DNA from: CAYVIB01 sp964451365
GTDB taxonomy: Bacteria > Pseudomonadota > Gammaproteobacteria > Pseudomonadales > Cellvibrionaceae
Direction: 5' to 3'
Length of the DNA: 64,000 nucleotides
NCBI GenBank assembly: GCA_964451365.1
Contig: CAYVIB010000009.1
Coordinates: forward strand, 95,104 to 159,103
The notes under the pieces: generated by a model
What the model was told of the DNA's origin: nothing
Database searches by the model: none
The model's input: only the letters and a program-made list of their open reading frames with translations
Position numbers and translations under genes: made by a program
Part shown: positions 18,010 to 26,782 of the stretch, piece after piece
Layout: the number at the start of each line of letters is the position of its first letter
Position numbering within the stretch: the first letter of the stretch is position 1

Positions 18010-19293
18010 ATGTTGAGTTGGGACGATTACCACGAAGAGCAAACCGGCAAATCCAAAAAAAATGCGGCAAAGCCCGCAATCAACCCCGAAGTACTTGACG
18101 AAATTGATCTTGACGATGAACAGGAAGCGGCAAAACCGGATCTGAAACCGGCAGAAGCTTCCTCCCGAAAAACCTCGGAAACCAAACCGAAGGAGATGGA
18201 TGCAATCAAGCAGGCACAACAAAGCATTGCCGACCTGGATCCCGCTCCCGGCCTGGAAGAACTGGAAATGGGCGCGGCGCGTGTCGAAGTTGACGACAAG
18301 AGGATGATCAACTGCCGTGCCGACCTGAACCAACTGGTACCGTTCAAATACGAGTGGGCCTGGCAGAAATATCTCGACGGCTGTGCAAACCATTGGATGC
18401 CACAGGAAGTGAATATGACTGCCGATGTGGCCTTGTGGAAAAGTGCCGATGGCCTGTCCGAGGACGAGCGCAAAATCGTGATGCGCTCTCTGGGATATTT
18501 TTCCACGGCCGATTCGCTGGTGGCGAACAACCTGGTGCTGGCCATTTACCGGCACATCACCAACCCGGAGGCGCGCCAGTATCTTTTGCGCCAGGCTTTC
18601 GAAGAGGCGATTCATACTCACGCCTATCAATACTGCATTGAGTCCCTTGGCATGGACGAGGGCGAAGTCTTCAATATGTATCGCGAAGTTCCCTCGGTGG
18701 CAAAGAAGGCCGCCTGGAGTATCGCGCATACCAGCGGCATCAGTAGTCCGGCTTTCCATACCGGCACGCCGGAAACTGACCAGGAACTACTGCGCAACCT
18801 GGTGGGCTTTTACGTTGTCACCGAAGGTATTTTCTTTTACTGCGGTTTCACCCAAATCCTGTCCATGGGGCGGCGCAACAAAATGACGGGCGTCGCGGAA
18901 CAGTTTCAATATATTCTGCGCGATGAGTCCATGCATTTGAATTTTGGCATCGATGTCATTAATCAGATCAAGCTGGAAAACCCGCACCTGTGGACGGAAA
19001 AATTCCAACAGGAAGTCAAACAGATGGTGCTGGAAGGAACTGAACTGGAAATTAATTACGCCCGGGACACCATGCCACGCGGAGTATTGGGCATGAATGC
19101 CGCGATGATGGAGGAATATCTCCATTTTATTGCCAATCGGCGACTGGCGCAGCTCGGTCTAGGCGAAGCGTACGCAGGAGCGCAGAACCCGTTCCCGTGG
19201 ATGAGTGAAATTATGGATTTGCGTAAAGAGAAAAATTTCTTTGAGACGCGTGTCATTGAATATCAAACCGGAGGTGCGTTAAGCTGGGAATAA
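18010..19293 (+). CDS. nrdB: Ribonucleotide reductase class Ia, beta subunit
   Basis: A 427-residue di-iron tyrosyl-radical subunit. Ligands and the radical site line up with E. coli NrdB: Asp139, Glu199 and His202 in EEAIHTHAY, radical Tyr206 four residues after His202, the Glu in VTEGIFF, and Glu306/His309 in RDESMH. An N-terminal acidic, low-complexity extension of about 90 residues is longer than in E. coli and is probably disordered. The C-terminal tail (GGALSWE) supplies the alpha-binding segment. It is separated from nrdA by a terminator-like hairpin, so it may have its own promoter. Confidence 0.95.
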   Translation: MLSWDDYHEEQTGKSKKNAAKPAINPEVLDEIDLDDEQEAAKPDLKPAEASSRKTSETKPKEMDAIKQAQQSIADLDPAPGLEELEMGAARVEVDDKRMINCRADLNQLVPFKYEWAWQKYLDGCANHWMPQEVNMTADVALWKSADGLSEDERKIVMRSLGYFSTADSLVANNLVLAIYRHITNPEARQYLLRQAFEEAIHTHAYQYCIESLGMDEGEVFNMYREVPSVAKKAAWSIAHTSGISSPAFHTGTPETDQELLRNLVGFYVVTEGIFFYCGFTQILSMGRRNKMTGVAEQFQYILRDESMHLNFGIDVINQIKLENPHLWTEKFQQEVKQMVLEGTELEINYARDTMPRGVLGMNAAMMEEYLHFIANRRLAQLGLGEAYAGAQNPFPWMSEIMDLRKEKNFFETRVIEYQTGGALSWE

Positions 19294-19426
19294 TTCGAAC
19301 AGCAAGCTGATTTGAATTGCACGGCCAAATAAATGGACCCTTGGGACATTCAAATAATAAAAAAATTTCCCGACCATTTGTTTGGTTATTAATTAAAATT
19401 TAATTTGCCAACAAGTGAGAGCAGCC

Positions 19427-19657
19427 ATGGGATCAGGCGATAACAACAGCGGTAAAGAATCGCTTAGTAATTTAAAGTCCGGTCAACCCGTCTCAGCCAG
19501 AGAATTGGTGAATGCGATAAACGAGTTGGCAAAAACTGTGTCGTCGCTTAACCAGGCAGTGGTACAGTTGCAAAACTCCCTGCGCACACGCGCTAACGGT
19601 AAAAGCACTTTTTCGGAAAAGGAAGAAAATAACCGGCCTCCAAAAACAATACACTAA
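19427..19657 (+). CDS. Small helical protein of unknown function
   Basis: A 76-residue protein with a central predicted coiled coil (ELVNAINELAKTVSSLNQAV) and polar ends. The ATG at 19427 has GAGAG upstream; a GTG four codons earlier is possible. It follows nrdB by 133 bases and precedes another unknown gene. I do not recognise the family. Confidence 0.5.
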   Translation: MGSGDNNSGKESLSNLKSGQPVSARELVNAINELAKTVSSLNQAVVQLQNSLRTRANGKSTFSEKEENNRPPKTIH

Positions 19658-19690
19658 TTAATATATTTCACTAATCGGAAGGATTCACGA

Positions 19691-20248
19691 ATGTACTCAT
19701 TGCACACTGTTACCGGTAATTCAGGACAAGACGAAAAGGGAAACCAAGATTACTCTTCCCCGGATCGTGAAAGCAGAGCTTTCCGTGCTTCGGGGCCAGA
19801 TGCTTCAGGTTCAGGTGCGTCCGGTTCAGGTGCGTCCGGTATAGTCACCCGTACTCTCGACAACAAAACACGAAACATTATCAGAACCCTGCGCAATCTG
19901 CGCGACGACCTCAAGCGTATTTATCCCAGGGATATCATGCCCAGCACGTGGATGATTAAATGTCTCGTGGTAAATTGCGAGCCTTGTCAGTCGCACCAGG
20001 CTCCCCTCCCCGGTGAAAGTTGGGACAACTGTGTTATCAACGTAATGCAACGCCTGCTGGCAAAGACCGAAAATGCTTTTGAAATTCGCAATTCATTTTT
20101 TGAACTGGACGGTGTCACGCCGTTGTTTCCCAATCACGAATTGTTCGGGCCGCAGCACGCCAACCGCTTCGCAAAACTGGCGGTTCAACACTTGAAAGTG
20201 CAACTGGGCAAGGACGAGAATGTATGGCCGGCGCGGGCAATCCGATAG
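19691..20248 (+). CDS. Hypothetical protein with Gly-Ala-Ser repeat
   Basis: A 185-residue protein of unknown family. Residues about 37-50 are a Gly/Ala/Ser linker coded by 15-base tandem repeats. The remainder is a soluble alpha/beta-looking domain with CLVVNCEPCQ and an FELDGVTPLFPNHELFG segment. AAGGATT lies upstream of the ATG. Its end overlaps the next gene by 25 bases in another frame, so the two are likely co-translated. Confidence 0.6.
   Translation: MYSLHTVTGNSGQDEKGNQDYSSPDRESRAFRASGPDASGSGASGSGASGIVTRTLDNKTRNIIRTLRNLRDDLKRIYPRDIMPSTWMIKCLVVNCEPCQSHQAPLPGESWDNCVINVMQRLLAKTENAFEIRNSFFELDGVTPLFPNHELFGPQHANRFAKLAVQHLKVQLGKDENVWPARAIR
19803..19838. repeat. Short in-gene tandem repeat
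   Basis: The 15-base unit GGTTCAGGTGCGTCC occurs twice in tandem after a partial copy, coding for a Gly-Ser-Gly-Ala-Ser linker. Such tracts can change copy number by slippage in multiples of five codons. Confidence 0.6.
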
Positions 20249-20688
20249 CTGACTTTCTCCTTCAACATTCTGTTAAAACGCTTTTATACTGCGGCGAAAG
20301 TGCCCCTGAAGTCCTTGAACTGCTCCAACACTCCCGGATAAACGTCCACCCCTGCTCCTGCTCCCAGGTGCACGATCTAAGCGAACAATTTGATTTCGCG
20401 TTGGTTTACAACTGTCTTGAACACCTGGATAAATCACAGGGCACCAGGGTGATTGGCCATCTGCGCAACGCGGTCAGCCCCCGTATCTGGCTGCTGGGTT
20501 CCGGCGGCGATCTGTGGCAGTTCGGCGATTATATTGCCCTGGGCTTCAAATCCCTTAAGCCCATTACGCTGCACAACGAAAAGCTGCGGAATTATTTTTA
20601 CGACCTGGGGACGTACAATAAAAAGCGGGACTGGAATAATCCAAAATATTGGGCAAACCCGGAGAACTGGAATAAATATCGCTGGTGA
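20224..20688 (+). CDS. DUF6231 family protein, methyltransferase-like
   Basis: A 154-residue protein. The C-terminal signature NNPKYWANPENW, preceded by DLGTYNKKR, is the hallmark I recall for DUF6231 of gammaproteobacteria. The first part has an incomplete Rossmann pattern (LLYCGESAPEVLELL, FDFALVYNCLEHLDK) reminiscent of SAM-dependent methyltransferases but without the glycine-rich motif. The biochemical role is unknown. It overlaps the preceding gene by 25 bases. Confidence 0.75.
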   Translation: MAGAGNPIADFLLQHSVKTLLYCGESAPEVLELLQHSRINVHPCSCSQVHDLSEQFDFALVYNCLEHLDKSQGTRVIGHLRNAVSPRIWLLGSGGDLWQFGDYIALGFKSLKPITLHNEKLRNYFYDLGTYNKKRDWNNPKYWANPENWNKYRW

Positions 20689-20767
20689 GACCAATACCTG
20701 TCGGACCATTGCTTACCCGCGCAACGGCTATGCTTAATTTTTTCCTGATAATGTGAGCGCGAATATC

Positions 20768-21721
20768 CTACTGCTGACTCAACCACTCGTCATCGGACTC
20801 GTCGGTAATATCCGCGAACAGCGGCGTGGAGAGATAACGCTCCCCAGTGTCCGGCAGCATGGCCAGAATACTGCTGCCTTCCGGTGCCTTGGCCGCCACC
20901 TTCAGCGCCGCCGCCATAGTGGCGCCGGAGGAAATGCCACAGAAAATTCCCTCTTCCATCGCCAGTTTTTTTGCCGTGGCAATCGCTTCGTCATCGGAGA
21001 CGGTAAGGATTTCGTCCCCCACCGAGCGATCCAGCACCGCCGGTACAAAGTCGGGAGTCCAGCCTTGAATTTTGTGGGGTGACCAGGGATTACCGGACAG
21101 CATGGAGGCATTCTCGGGCTCGGCGACAACAACTTTTAAATCCGGCCGGGCCAGTTTCAACACCTGTCCCGCTCCGGTCAGCGTACCGCCCGTTCCCCAG
21201 CCGGTAACAAAGTAGTCCAGGTCATAGCCGGCAAACGCCCGCAAAATCTCCGGGCCCGTGGTATTGCGGTGGTATGCGGGATTGGCGCCATTTTCGAACT
21301 GGCGGGCCAGGAACCAGCCATGCTTTTCCGCCAGCTCCGCGGCGCGTTTTACCATGCCGGTGCCCTTCTCGGCCGCCGGTGTGAGTATCACCTTCGCACC
21401 CAGGGCCTTCATCAGTTTGCGGCGCTCCACGGAAAACGTCTCCGCCATGGTGGCAACAAAGGGATAACCTTTTGCGGCGCAGACCATTGCCAACGCAATA
21501 CCGGTGTTGCCCGAAGTTGCCTCGACCACCGTCTGGCCAGGCTTAAGGGTACCCCGCTTTTCCGCGTCCTCGATGATGGCAATAGCCAGGCGGTCCTTAA
21601 CCGACGCCATCGGGTTAAAGGCCTCCACCTTGACATACATCTTCTGGTTTCCCGGCGCCATCCGGTTAATACGCACCACCGGAGTGTTGCCAATAGTTTG
21701 AAGAATATTCTCGTATATCAT
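20768..21721 (-). CDS. cysK: Cysteine synthase A (O-acetylserine sulfhydrylase)
   Basis: A 317-residue PLP enzyme making cysteine from O-acetylserine and sulfide. Signatures are the PLP-lysine in NPMASVKDR, substrate loop TSGNTG, phosphate-binding GTGGTLTG, and SSGATMAA. It starts at 21721 with a GGAG site. Gene order is solitary; the regulatory RNA lies just upstream on the other strand. CysK versus CysM is judged from the SSGAT and TSGNTG contexts. Confidence 0.92.
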   Translation of the reverse strand: MIYENILQTIGNTPVVRINRMAPGNQKMYVKVEAFNPMASVKDRLAIAIIEDAEKRGTLKPGQTVVEATSGNTGIALAMVCAAKGYPFVATMAETFSVERRKLMKALGAKVILTPAAEKGTGMVKRAAELAEKHGWFLARQFENGANPAYHRNTTGPEILRAFAGYDLDYFVTGWGTGGTLTGAGQVLKLARPDLKVVVAEPENASMLSGNPWSPHKIQGWTPDFVPAVLDRSVGDEILTVSDDEAIATAKKLAMEEGIFCGISSGATMAAALKVAAKAPEGSSILAMLPDTGERYLSTPLFADITDESDDEWLSQQ

Positions 21722-21895
21722 CTCAGGGCTCCTTGTTGGCGTTGGATGTGCAAGCGTATCGCTTTTGCCACCCGGAAACCAGTACCCAAAAGGGCAGGCA
21801 GAGGTGGCAGAAAAAATGAAAATGGCGTCAACTGAAAATCATGGGTGTCATTGTGTGAATAGCGACTCCGGGCATGTCCGATGGCTTACAAGTTT

Positions 21896-21913
21896 TGTAA
21901 GCAATTTCCTACA
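21896..21913 (+). promoter_or_regulatory. GacA/UvrY upstream activating sequence
   Basis: TGTAAG-N6-CCTACA differs by one base from the 18-base GacA box consensus TGTAAG-N6-CTTACA. A further CTTACA (21885-21890) sits just to the left, giving an inverted pair. The box is centred about 60 bases before the predicted start of the GGA-rich RNA, the spacing seen for rsmY/rsmZ. Confidence 0.75.
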
Positions 21914-21964
21914 AACTATTCAGACAATCTCCACTGTCCAACACCCCGCATATGTACCAAAATG

Positions 21965-22401
21965 TTTACAACAAGGACGTACACAGGAAGTGACGGTTGC
22001 CAGGCACGGCAAACGGACGCGCAACAAACACGGAGGTCCGCAAGGATGTTCCCGGGGCCAGGACGGTCAATGGATGCGCAGGGAATGTCGACAGGGCAGT
22101 CTGGAAATGGATGCATCGCAGGAAAGGAAAAGCCCGGGATGGCCAGGGACTGCAACGGACGCAGGCCGATAGGGATAGCAAGGGATAAGGATATCAAGGG
22201 GAGCACGGCGGACCAGGATGGCCTCGCCTCAGGGACGTTATCGGGAGGAAGGACGGCGCGGGAAAGCCAAAGGATGCGTTCACAGGGAAGTTTTTCACGG
22301 AACGGAAAGGCCAGGACAATGCGCCAGGGTCGGCGCCCAGGACTCTTGAACCCCTTTTCGAAAAAAATACCGGTATACAGGCCATACCGGTATTTTTTTA
22401 T
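21965..22401 (+). ncRNA. CsrB/RsmZ-type CsrA-sequestering RNA
   Basis: About 435 bases without a credible ORF but with roughly 32 GGA trinucleotides between 21973 and 22343, most in contexts like AGGAYG, CAGGGA or AAGGA. Such arrays are the binding sites of CsrA/RsmA in CsrB, CsrC, RsmY and RsmZ RNAs. E. coli CsrB has about 20, so this copy is rich. A GacA box lies upstream (21896-21913), a possible -10 (TATGTA, 21951-21956) sets the start near 21965, and a strong terminator ends it. The RNA would titrate CsrA under control of a GacS/GacA-type system. The 5' end is an estimate. Confidence 0.87.
22361..22401 (+). terminator. Terminator of the CsrB-like RNA, probably bidirectional
   Basis: AATACCGGTAT (22367-22377) pairs with ATACCGGTATT (22384-22394), with seven A before and seven T after. 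It can also stop the convergent thioredoxin-like gene. Confidence 0.88.
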
Positions 22402-22428
22402 CCCTTTAAAAAAAACTTTGCAAAATCT

Positions 22429-22974
22429 TCACTGCTTCCATTTGATATTACAACCCAGGCTCGGCACCTGTTCCGCGGGAACGGCTTTGTCCGACAATAC
22501 GGCATCCAGCGCCGCTCTCAGGTCCCGCCCGGTGACAGCTTCGCCATTGCCGGGGCGCGAAGAATCGAACTGCCCGCGATAAACCAGTTCCAAATTCCCG
22601 TCGAAGAGAAAAAAATCCGGTGTGCAGGCGGCATCGTAGGCTTTCGCCACATCCTGGCTCTCGTCGTACAGATACGGAAAACCCAAGTCCAGGGCCGCCA
22701 TTTTGTCCGGCGCATCGTCCGGATAACCTTGCACATCATTGGAACTGATGCCGACAATACCGATCTCCCTGTCCCGATAATCGCGACCGAGTTCGCGCAA
22801 CCCATTGAGGATGTGCTTAACAAACGGACAGTGATTGCACATAAAAATAACCAGCAAGCCCTTTTGCCGTTTTACGTCATCCCTGGCCACCTCCTGTCCC
22901 GTTGCCGGATTCAATAACTTGAAATCCGGTGCCGGCGTTCCAAGATCAACCATGGTTGAGGGTGTCTTAGCCAT
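22429..22974 (-). CDS. Thioredoxin-family redoxin
   Basis: A 181-residue thioredoxin-fold protein of the AhpC/TSA-redoxin type, cytoplasmic by lack of a signal. The active-site motif is CNHC in the family phrase MCNHCPFVKHI. Typical strands follow (IVGISSND, FFLFDGNLELVYRG). Similar proteins are annotated as thioredoxin family or alkyl hydroperoxide reductase-like; the substrate is unknown. It converges on the CsrB-like RNA. Confidence 0.85.
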   Translation of the reverse strand: MAKTPSTMVDLGTPAPDFKLLNPATGQEVARDDVKRQKGLLVIFMCNHCPFVKHILNGLRELGRDYRDREIGIVGISSNDVQGYPDDAPDKMAALDLGFPYLYDESQDVAKAYDAACTPDFFLFDGNLELVYRGQFDSSRPGNGEAVTGRDLRAALDAVLSDKAVPAEQVPSLGCNIKWKQ

Positions 22975-23023
22975 AATGTTCCTCCTTTTATTTGGCCGGG
23001 TACTATATCAAAACCAGCCCTGA

Positions 23024-24586
23024 TCAAAACCACCGCCCACGAAATGTGACAACGCTATGCAATATATTGTCCCGCATTTCCGCGGCTGTCGTGCAAGGCA
23101 GGTATGGCACCTGAACAGTACCGTCTCCGCTCCAGATAACCAGATGTGCAAGGCCACACCATTTAAGCCACGGCGGTTGGCTCAGTCGGATTTTTTGTAT
23201 TTTTGCCGCCGGGACATAGACAAGCTTTCGCCCGATAAATCCGGACCTGACCACCAGCCAGTTTTCATCCAGGAAATAGCCAAACCGGCGCCAGTAGCGC
23301 CGCGAAGCCAGCATCGACAGAACCAGGACCATGGCACCCGCCAGCATTGCACGAATCGGCGACTCCAGTAGCGCAATCGCCAAGCTGGCGGCCAGCATGG
23401 CGAAAAGGCTCCCCTTCAGTATGCCCCGCAGCCAATACTGAAACCGGCTGACTCTCGTCCACTCGGTATCGGGTAGTTTCAGCTGCGCCCTGATCTGCGT
23501 CAGCCGCGTGTTATCGAGCACCGGAACCAGGAAATTCCTGCCTTCCTGCTGCTGTTGCATAACCACCCCGCCGGCCTTGCTGATGGCCAGGCTGTAGCGC
23601 TTCAGCCAGCGGGCAAACAAACCCTGCGCCACCGTCACTTTCTGCAGTTTGTGCAGGCGAAACCCCCTTGTTTTTACCGTCAGCAAGCCTGCCCGGTACT
23701 GATACTGGTCGCGCCCACCAACAAGCTGGTAATCCCAAAAGCGTACAAGGGCAATCAATACCGACAATGCAAACAGGGAAATCAATCCGGATATCAACGA
23801 AAGTAATATGGCGATGGCAATCAGAAAGGCTGTACCACCCTGCATGAATTCAATTACCCGGGCGAGAAATTCACTGTTCTCGAAGTAAGACTCCAGGTGC
23901 ACAGCGTAAATATCGAAGTGTTGCCAAAACGGCGCGGACAGCGGAAGCAAAAAAAGCAGGCCATTGTGCATTAAACCGTAACGCGCCAGTTCCGACGCGG
24001 GCAGATTCAATTTGTATAGCGGTTCCGTCTCCATCGGTGCGCCAGCATTTTCCGCCGCGCTTTTTTCTTCACCGGTGCCGGCTGAAAACTTTTGGTAGTC
24101 GAGAATTTTGGTTTTTAATTCTTCCGCTTCGGCAAAAGGCAGGCCCGGCAAATCCACCTCTTTTTGCGCCGATCCGGCACTTTCCAGCCCCAGCGTCGCC
24201 AGACCAAAGGGCCGGAAATAATACGGCTGCGAAATGTCGGCCTGCTGCACGCGGTCGTAATACAGGGTGAGACGCTTGCGCCTGAATACACCGCGCTGCA
24301 ACTGGATACGATCTTCCTCTTCCCGGAAACGGAAAAACCAGTATTCCAAAAAAACCGAGAGAAAAAATAAAACCGCCAGCAGATAAATGCCGTAGTCCCA
24401 GAACAGCGCCTGGATAGTTTCCCCTCCGGCCCATACCCCGACCAATGCCGGCCAAAGGTTAATGGACCGCTTTATCGTATCGAAGGCAAAGTACGCGGTG
24501 GCGATGGAGGACACCCGCCGCCAGCGACGGTAATCCACCGCGCCGGTGCCTGCCTGTGCCGCGCCCGAATCAGAGAAGTTCTTCAT
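23024..24586 (-). CDS. Bacterial PH-domain membrane protein, YdbT-like
   Basis: A 520-residue membrane protein with three repeated bPH2-type modules, each following a pair of transmembrane helices (hydrophobic pairs near residues 40-80, 210-290 and 380-415). Module signatures are YYDRVQQADISQP, FRLHKLQKVTVAQG and VPAAKIQKIRLSQP. The pairing with a small YdbS-like protein is the same as in E. coli and Bacillus YdbS-YdbT. Its start overlaps the upstream gene by 17 bases, so the two are coupled. The function of the pair is not established. Confidence 0.88.
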   Translation of the reverse strand: MKNFSDSGAAQAGTGAVDYRRWRRVSSIATAYFAFDTIKRSINLWPALVGVWAGGETIQALFWDYGIYLLAVLFFLSVFLEYWFFRFREEEDRIQLQRGVFRRKRLTLYYDRVQQADISQPYYFRPFGLATLGLESAGSAQKEVDLPGLPFAEAEELKTKILDYQKFSAGTGEEKSAAENAGAPMETEPLYKLNLPASELARYGLMHNGLLFLLPLSAPFWQHFDIYAVHLESYFENSEFLARVIEFMQGGTAFLIAIAILLSLISGLISLFALSVLIALVRFWDYQLVGGRDQYQYRAGLLTVKTRGFRLHKLQKVTVAQGLFARWLKRYSLAISKAGGVVMQQQQEGRNFLVPVLDNTRLTQIRAQLKLPDTEWTRVSRFQYWLRGILKGSLFAMLAASLAIALLESPIRAMLAGAMVLVLSMLASRRYWRRFGYFLDENWLVVRSGFIGRKLVYVPAAKIQKIRLSQPPWLKWCGLAHLVIWSGDGTVQVPYLPCTTAAEMRDNILHSVVTFRGRWF

Positions 24587-25106
24587 CCAACTCCTCGCGA
24601 GCGACTTGCCTTAACAGTTGCGCTTTTAACTTTTTCGCCTCGTTTACTTCCAGGCCAGGCAGCTTTAAATCCGATTGATGACCACCCGCGGTAAACAGCG
24701 CGAGTTTACTCAGGCCCAACCATCTCTCGATTGGCCCCTGGGTCACCTCCATATGCTGAATGCGATTGATGCCGAGGGAGGTGGTCGTGCGCCACCAGCA
24801 CCCCTTGCGCATATTCATATCCAGTTCGCGCAACAAATATTGGGTAAAGCGAACACGCTTGGGTACCCACACGGTGGCGAGAAAGAGAAAAATCAGCAGA
24901 ACGACAATATTGGCGGCGATAACAATATCAAATGGCAAGCTACCATCGAGCAGGTAAAGCCCCCAGGGGATTACGGCAACCAACGCACTGTAAATAAATA
25001 AATTGATTCGCAACTCCGTCGCGTAGCGTGGGCTGACGGGCTGCCACGTTTCGTTATCCAGCGAATCCATCGCCAAAACGGTTACCGCTGTATTCTGAAT
25101 TTCCAT
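24570..25106 (-). CDS. Bacterial PH-domain membrane protein, YdbS-like
   Basis: A 178-residue protein with two transmembrane helices (about residues 33-52 and 60-80) followed by one bPH2 module containing SLGINRIQHMEVTQGPIER, the characteristic phrase of YdbS-type proteins. It precedes and overlaps the YdbT-like gene. Confidence 0.87.
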   Translation of the reverse strand: MEIQNTAVTVLAMDSLDNETWQPVSPRYATELRINLFIYSALVAVIPWGLYLLDGSLPFDIVIAANIVVLLIFLFLATVWVPKRVRFTQYLLRELDMNMRKGCWWRTTTSLGINRIQHMEVTQGPIERWLGLSKLALFTAGGHQSDLKLPGLEVNEAKKLKAQLLRQVAREELDEELL

Positions 25107-25177
25107 ACCGTGCTCTCAAGTTTGCTTGGGCACAGGATATAGGAATTTGCCTGAGATTAGAATGTGCGCCCAGCGAA

Positions 25178-25786
25178 TCAGAAAAGCCAGATGGCAACGG
25201 CGGTATAAACCATCAACAGCATCATTATCCAACTGTAGCAGCGCTTCCAGAATGGGTCCGCGAGATAGTGTTTTATGGTCGCTCCAATCACGGCCCAACT
25301 ACCCGAACTCGGTGCCCCCACCGCGGTAAAAACCACACAAAGCATCACAATGGATAGAAATTGCGAATCCGTTTGCGGAACAAAAAGTGAGCCGGCGGTA
25401 ATCGTCATGATCCACGCCTTGGGATTGATAAACTGGAACAGTGCCGCATGCAAAAAGGAAAAAGGTCTGGCGGTATCCCCACTAAGACTGTCAATGCTAT
25501 TGATTCTGATACTCCAGGCGAGGTAACCAAGGTAACCGGTACCGGCCAGCTTCAGCAACAAACCCGCAACAGGAATACTCATCAGCAACACGCCCACTCC
25601 GTACGCGCAAAGCGCCAGTTGGATCGCAAAACCAAACTGGATACCCAGAATATGTCGCAGACTTCGGCGAAAACCGAAACGCACGCCGGAGTTTAACAAC
25701 AGGAGATTATTCGGACCTGGTGTTATCGATGCGACAAAAGCAAAAGCGGCAAGAGGCAATAATGTTTCCATCGTGGTCATATGCAT
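25178..25786 (-). CDS. LysE/RhtB family amino-acid exporter
   Basis: A 202-residue inner-membrane protein with about six helices and the family signature SITPGPNNLLLLNSG near the N-terminus, plus the FINPKAWIM motif. It exports an amino acid or a derivative. Three in-frame ATGs (25786, 25780, 25771) lack a clear ribosome site; the last fits the usual N-terminus best. Confidence 0.87.
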   Translation of the reverse strand: MHMTTMETLLPLAAFAFVASITPGPNNLLLLNSGVRFGFRRSLRHILGIQFGFAIQLALCAYGVGVLLMSIPVAGLLLKLAGTGYLGYLAWSIRINSIDSLSGDTARPFSFLHAALFQFINPKAWIMTITAGSLFVPQTDSQFLSIVMLCVVFTAVGAPSSGSWAVIGATIKHYLADPFWKRCYSWIMMLLMVYTAVAIWLF

Positions 25787-25814
25787 TTATCAGAGGATTT
25801 CTTTAATGTACGGA

Positions 25815-26618
25815 CTAAACCAACAATTGCCCTTCAAAAACAGTTACCGCCCGACCTTTTATCAGTAGCTCCGACCCCCGAATTTCAATTTCCATAAAAC
25901 CGGAGCGTGCGGAACACTGGAATGATTTCAACTTTGTTTTGCCGAGTTTGTTCGCCCAGAACGGCGCCATGAAAGTATGGGTTGCTCCGGTAACAGGGTC
26001 TTCGTTTGTGCCACTCCAGGGCCAGAAATAACGGGAATAAAAATCGTAACCTTCCAGTCCGGGTGCCGTTACCAACACGCCATTGATGGTGTTGTGCGAT
26101 TGTCGCAAACGCCCGAAATCCGGTGCCAAAGCGCGCAGCTTTTCGGCACTGGCTATCTCCAGCATCAGGATATTGTTTTCCTCGTTATAGGAGACACTGG
26201 TTACTTGCGGCAAACCGAGAGCATCCAGCAGCGCTTCCGGTACTTTGGCCGGGCGTACCGGGTATACCGGAAATTTCATCGCGATTTGATCGCCGGACTT
26301 GTTGACTTCCAGCCAGACTCCCCTGACGGTTTTAAAACGAAGCGTATCAACGCCAGGTTTTTCAAAAAGCACCCTGGCCGACGCGAGGGTGGCATGACCG
26401 CAGAGAGGAATTTCCGTTTGCGGGGAAAAATAGCGGATGGAAAAACTTTCACACCCGTCCAGCGGCACAACAAAAGCGGTTTCCGATAAGTTCAGTTCCG
26501 CCGCAATATCCAGCATTCGCACTTCCGGAACGGGAGTTTCCGCCAGGCATACGCCGGCGGGATTGCCTTTAAAGGCCTTATCGGTAAATGAATCCACGAT
26601 ATATGTTTTCACTGGCAT
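25815..26618 (-). CDS. PhzF family isomerase/epimerase
   Basis: A 267-residue two-domain PhzF-fold protein. The catalytic Glu is in LNLSETAFV, with GNPAGVC before it and CGHATLAS after it; the second domain repeats the fold (EDPVTGATHTF). The ATG at 26618 has ACAGGTG upstream; the ORF's longer start is rejected. It is transcribed divergently from the MocR-type regulator, which probably controls it. Confidence 0.88.
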   Translation of the reverse strand: MPVKTYIVDSFTDKAFKGNPAGVCLAETPVPEVRMLDIAAELNLSETAFVVPLDGCESFSIRYFSPQTEIPLCGHATLASARVLFEKPGVDTLRFKTVRGVWLEVNKSGDQIAMKFPVYPVRPAKVPEALLDALGLPQVTSVSYNEENNILMLEIASAEKLRALAPDFGRLRQSHNTINGVLVTAPGLEGYDFYSRYFWPWSGTNEDPVTGATHTFMAPFWANKLGKTKLKSFQCSARSGFMEIEIRGSELLIKGRAVTVFEGQLLV

Positions 26619-26667
26619 CACCTGTCGTTTTACATTCCGGTTTACTTTAGGGGGCATACGCAATACA

Positions 26668-26751
26668 GTACAGATTCACCATTTAATTATTGCACCTATA
26701 CAGTTTTGGAATTTTGGATTCTGTACCGATCGCGAAAGAACAAATCTGTAC
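26668..26751. promoter_or_regulatory. Candidate operator array between phzF-like gene and MocR regulator
   Basis: A 9-base motif A(A/T)TCTGTAC occurs at 26718-26726 and 26743-26751 as direct repeats 25 bases apart, and inverted at 26668-26676. MocR regulators typically bind paired direct repeats in such divergent regions. The assignment is inference. Confidence 0.5.
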
Positions 26752-26782
26752 TGCCCGCGTTTTAACTACCGGAGGTGAAAGC

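Noticed and set aside
21881..22582. A 233-codon ORF over the CsrB-like RNA
   Set aside because: Composition is typical of a GGA-rich non-coding region read in frame (Arg/Gly/Gln-rich, no domain); it also runs through the terminator into the opposite gene.
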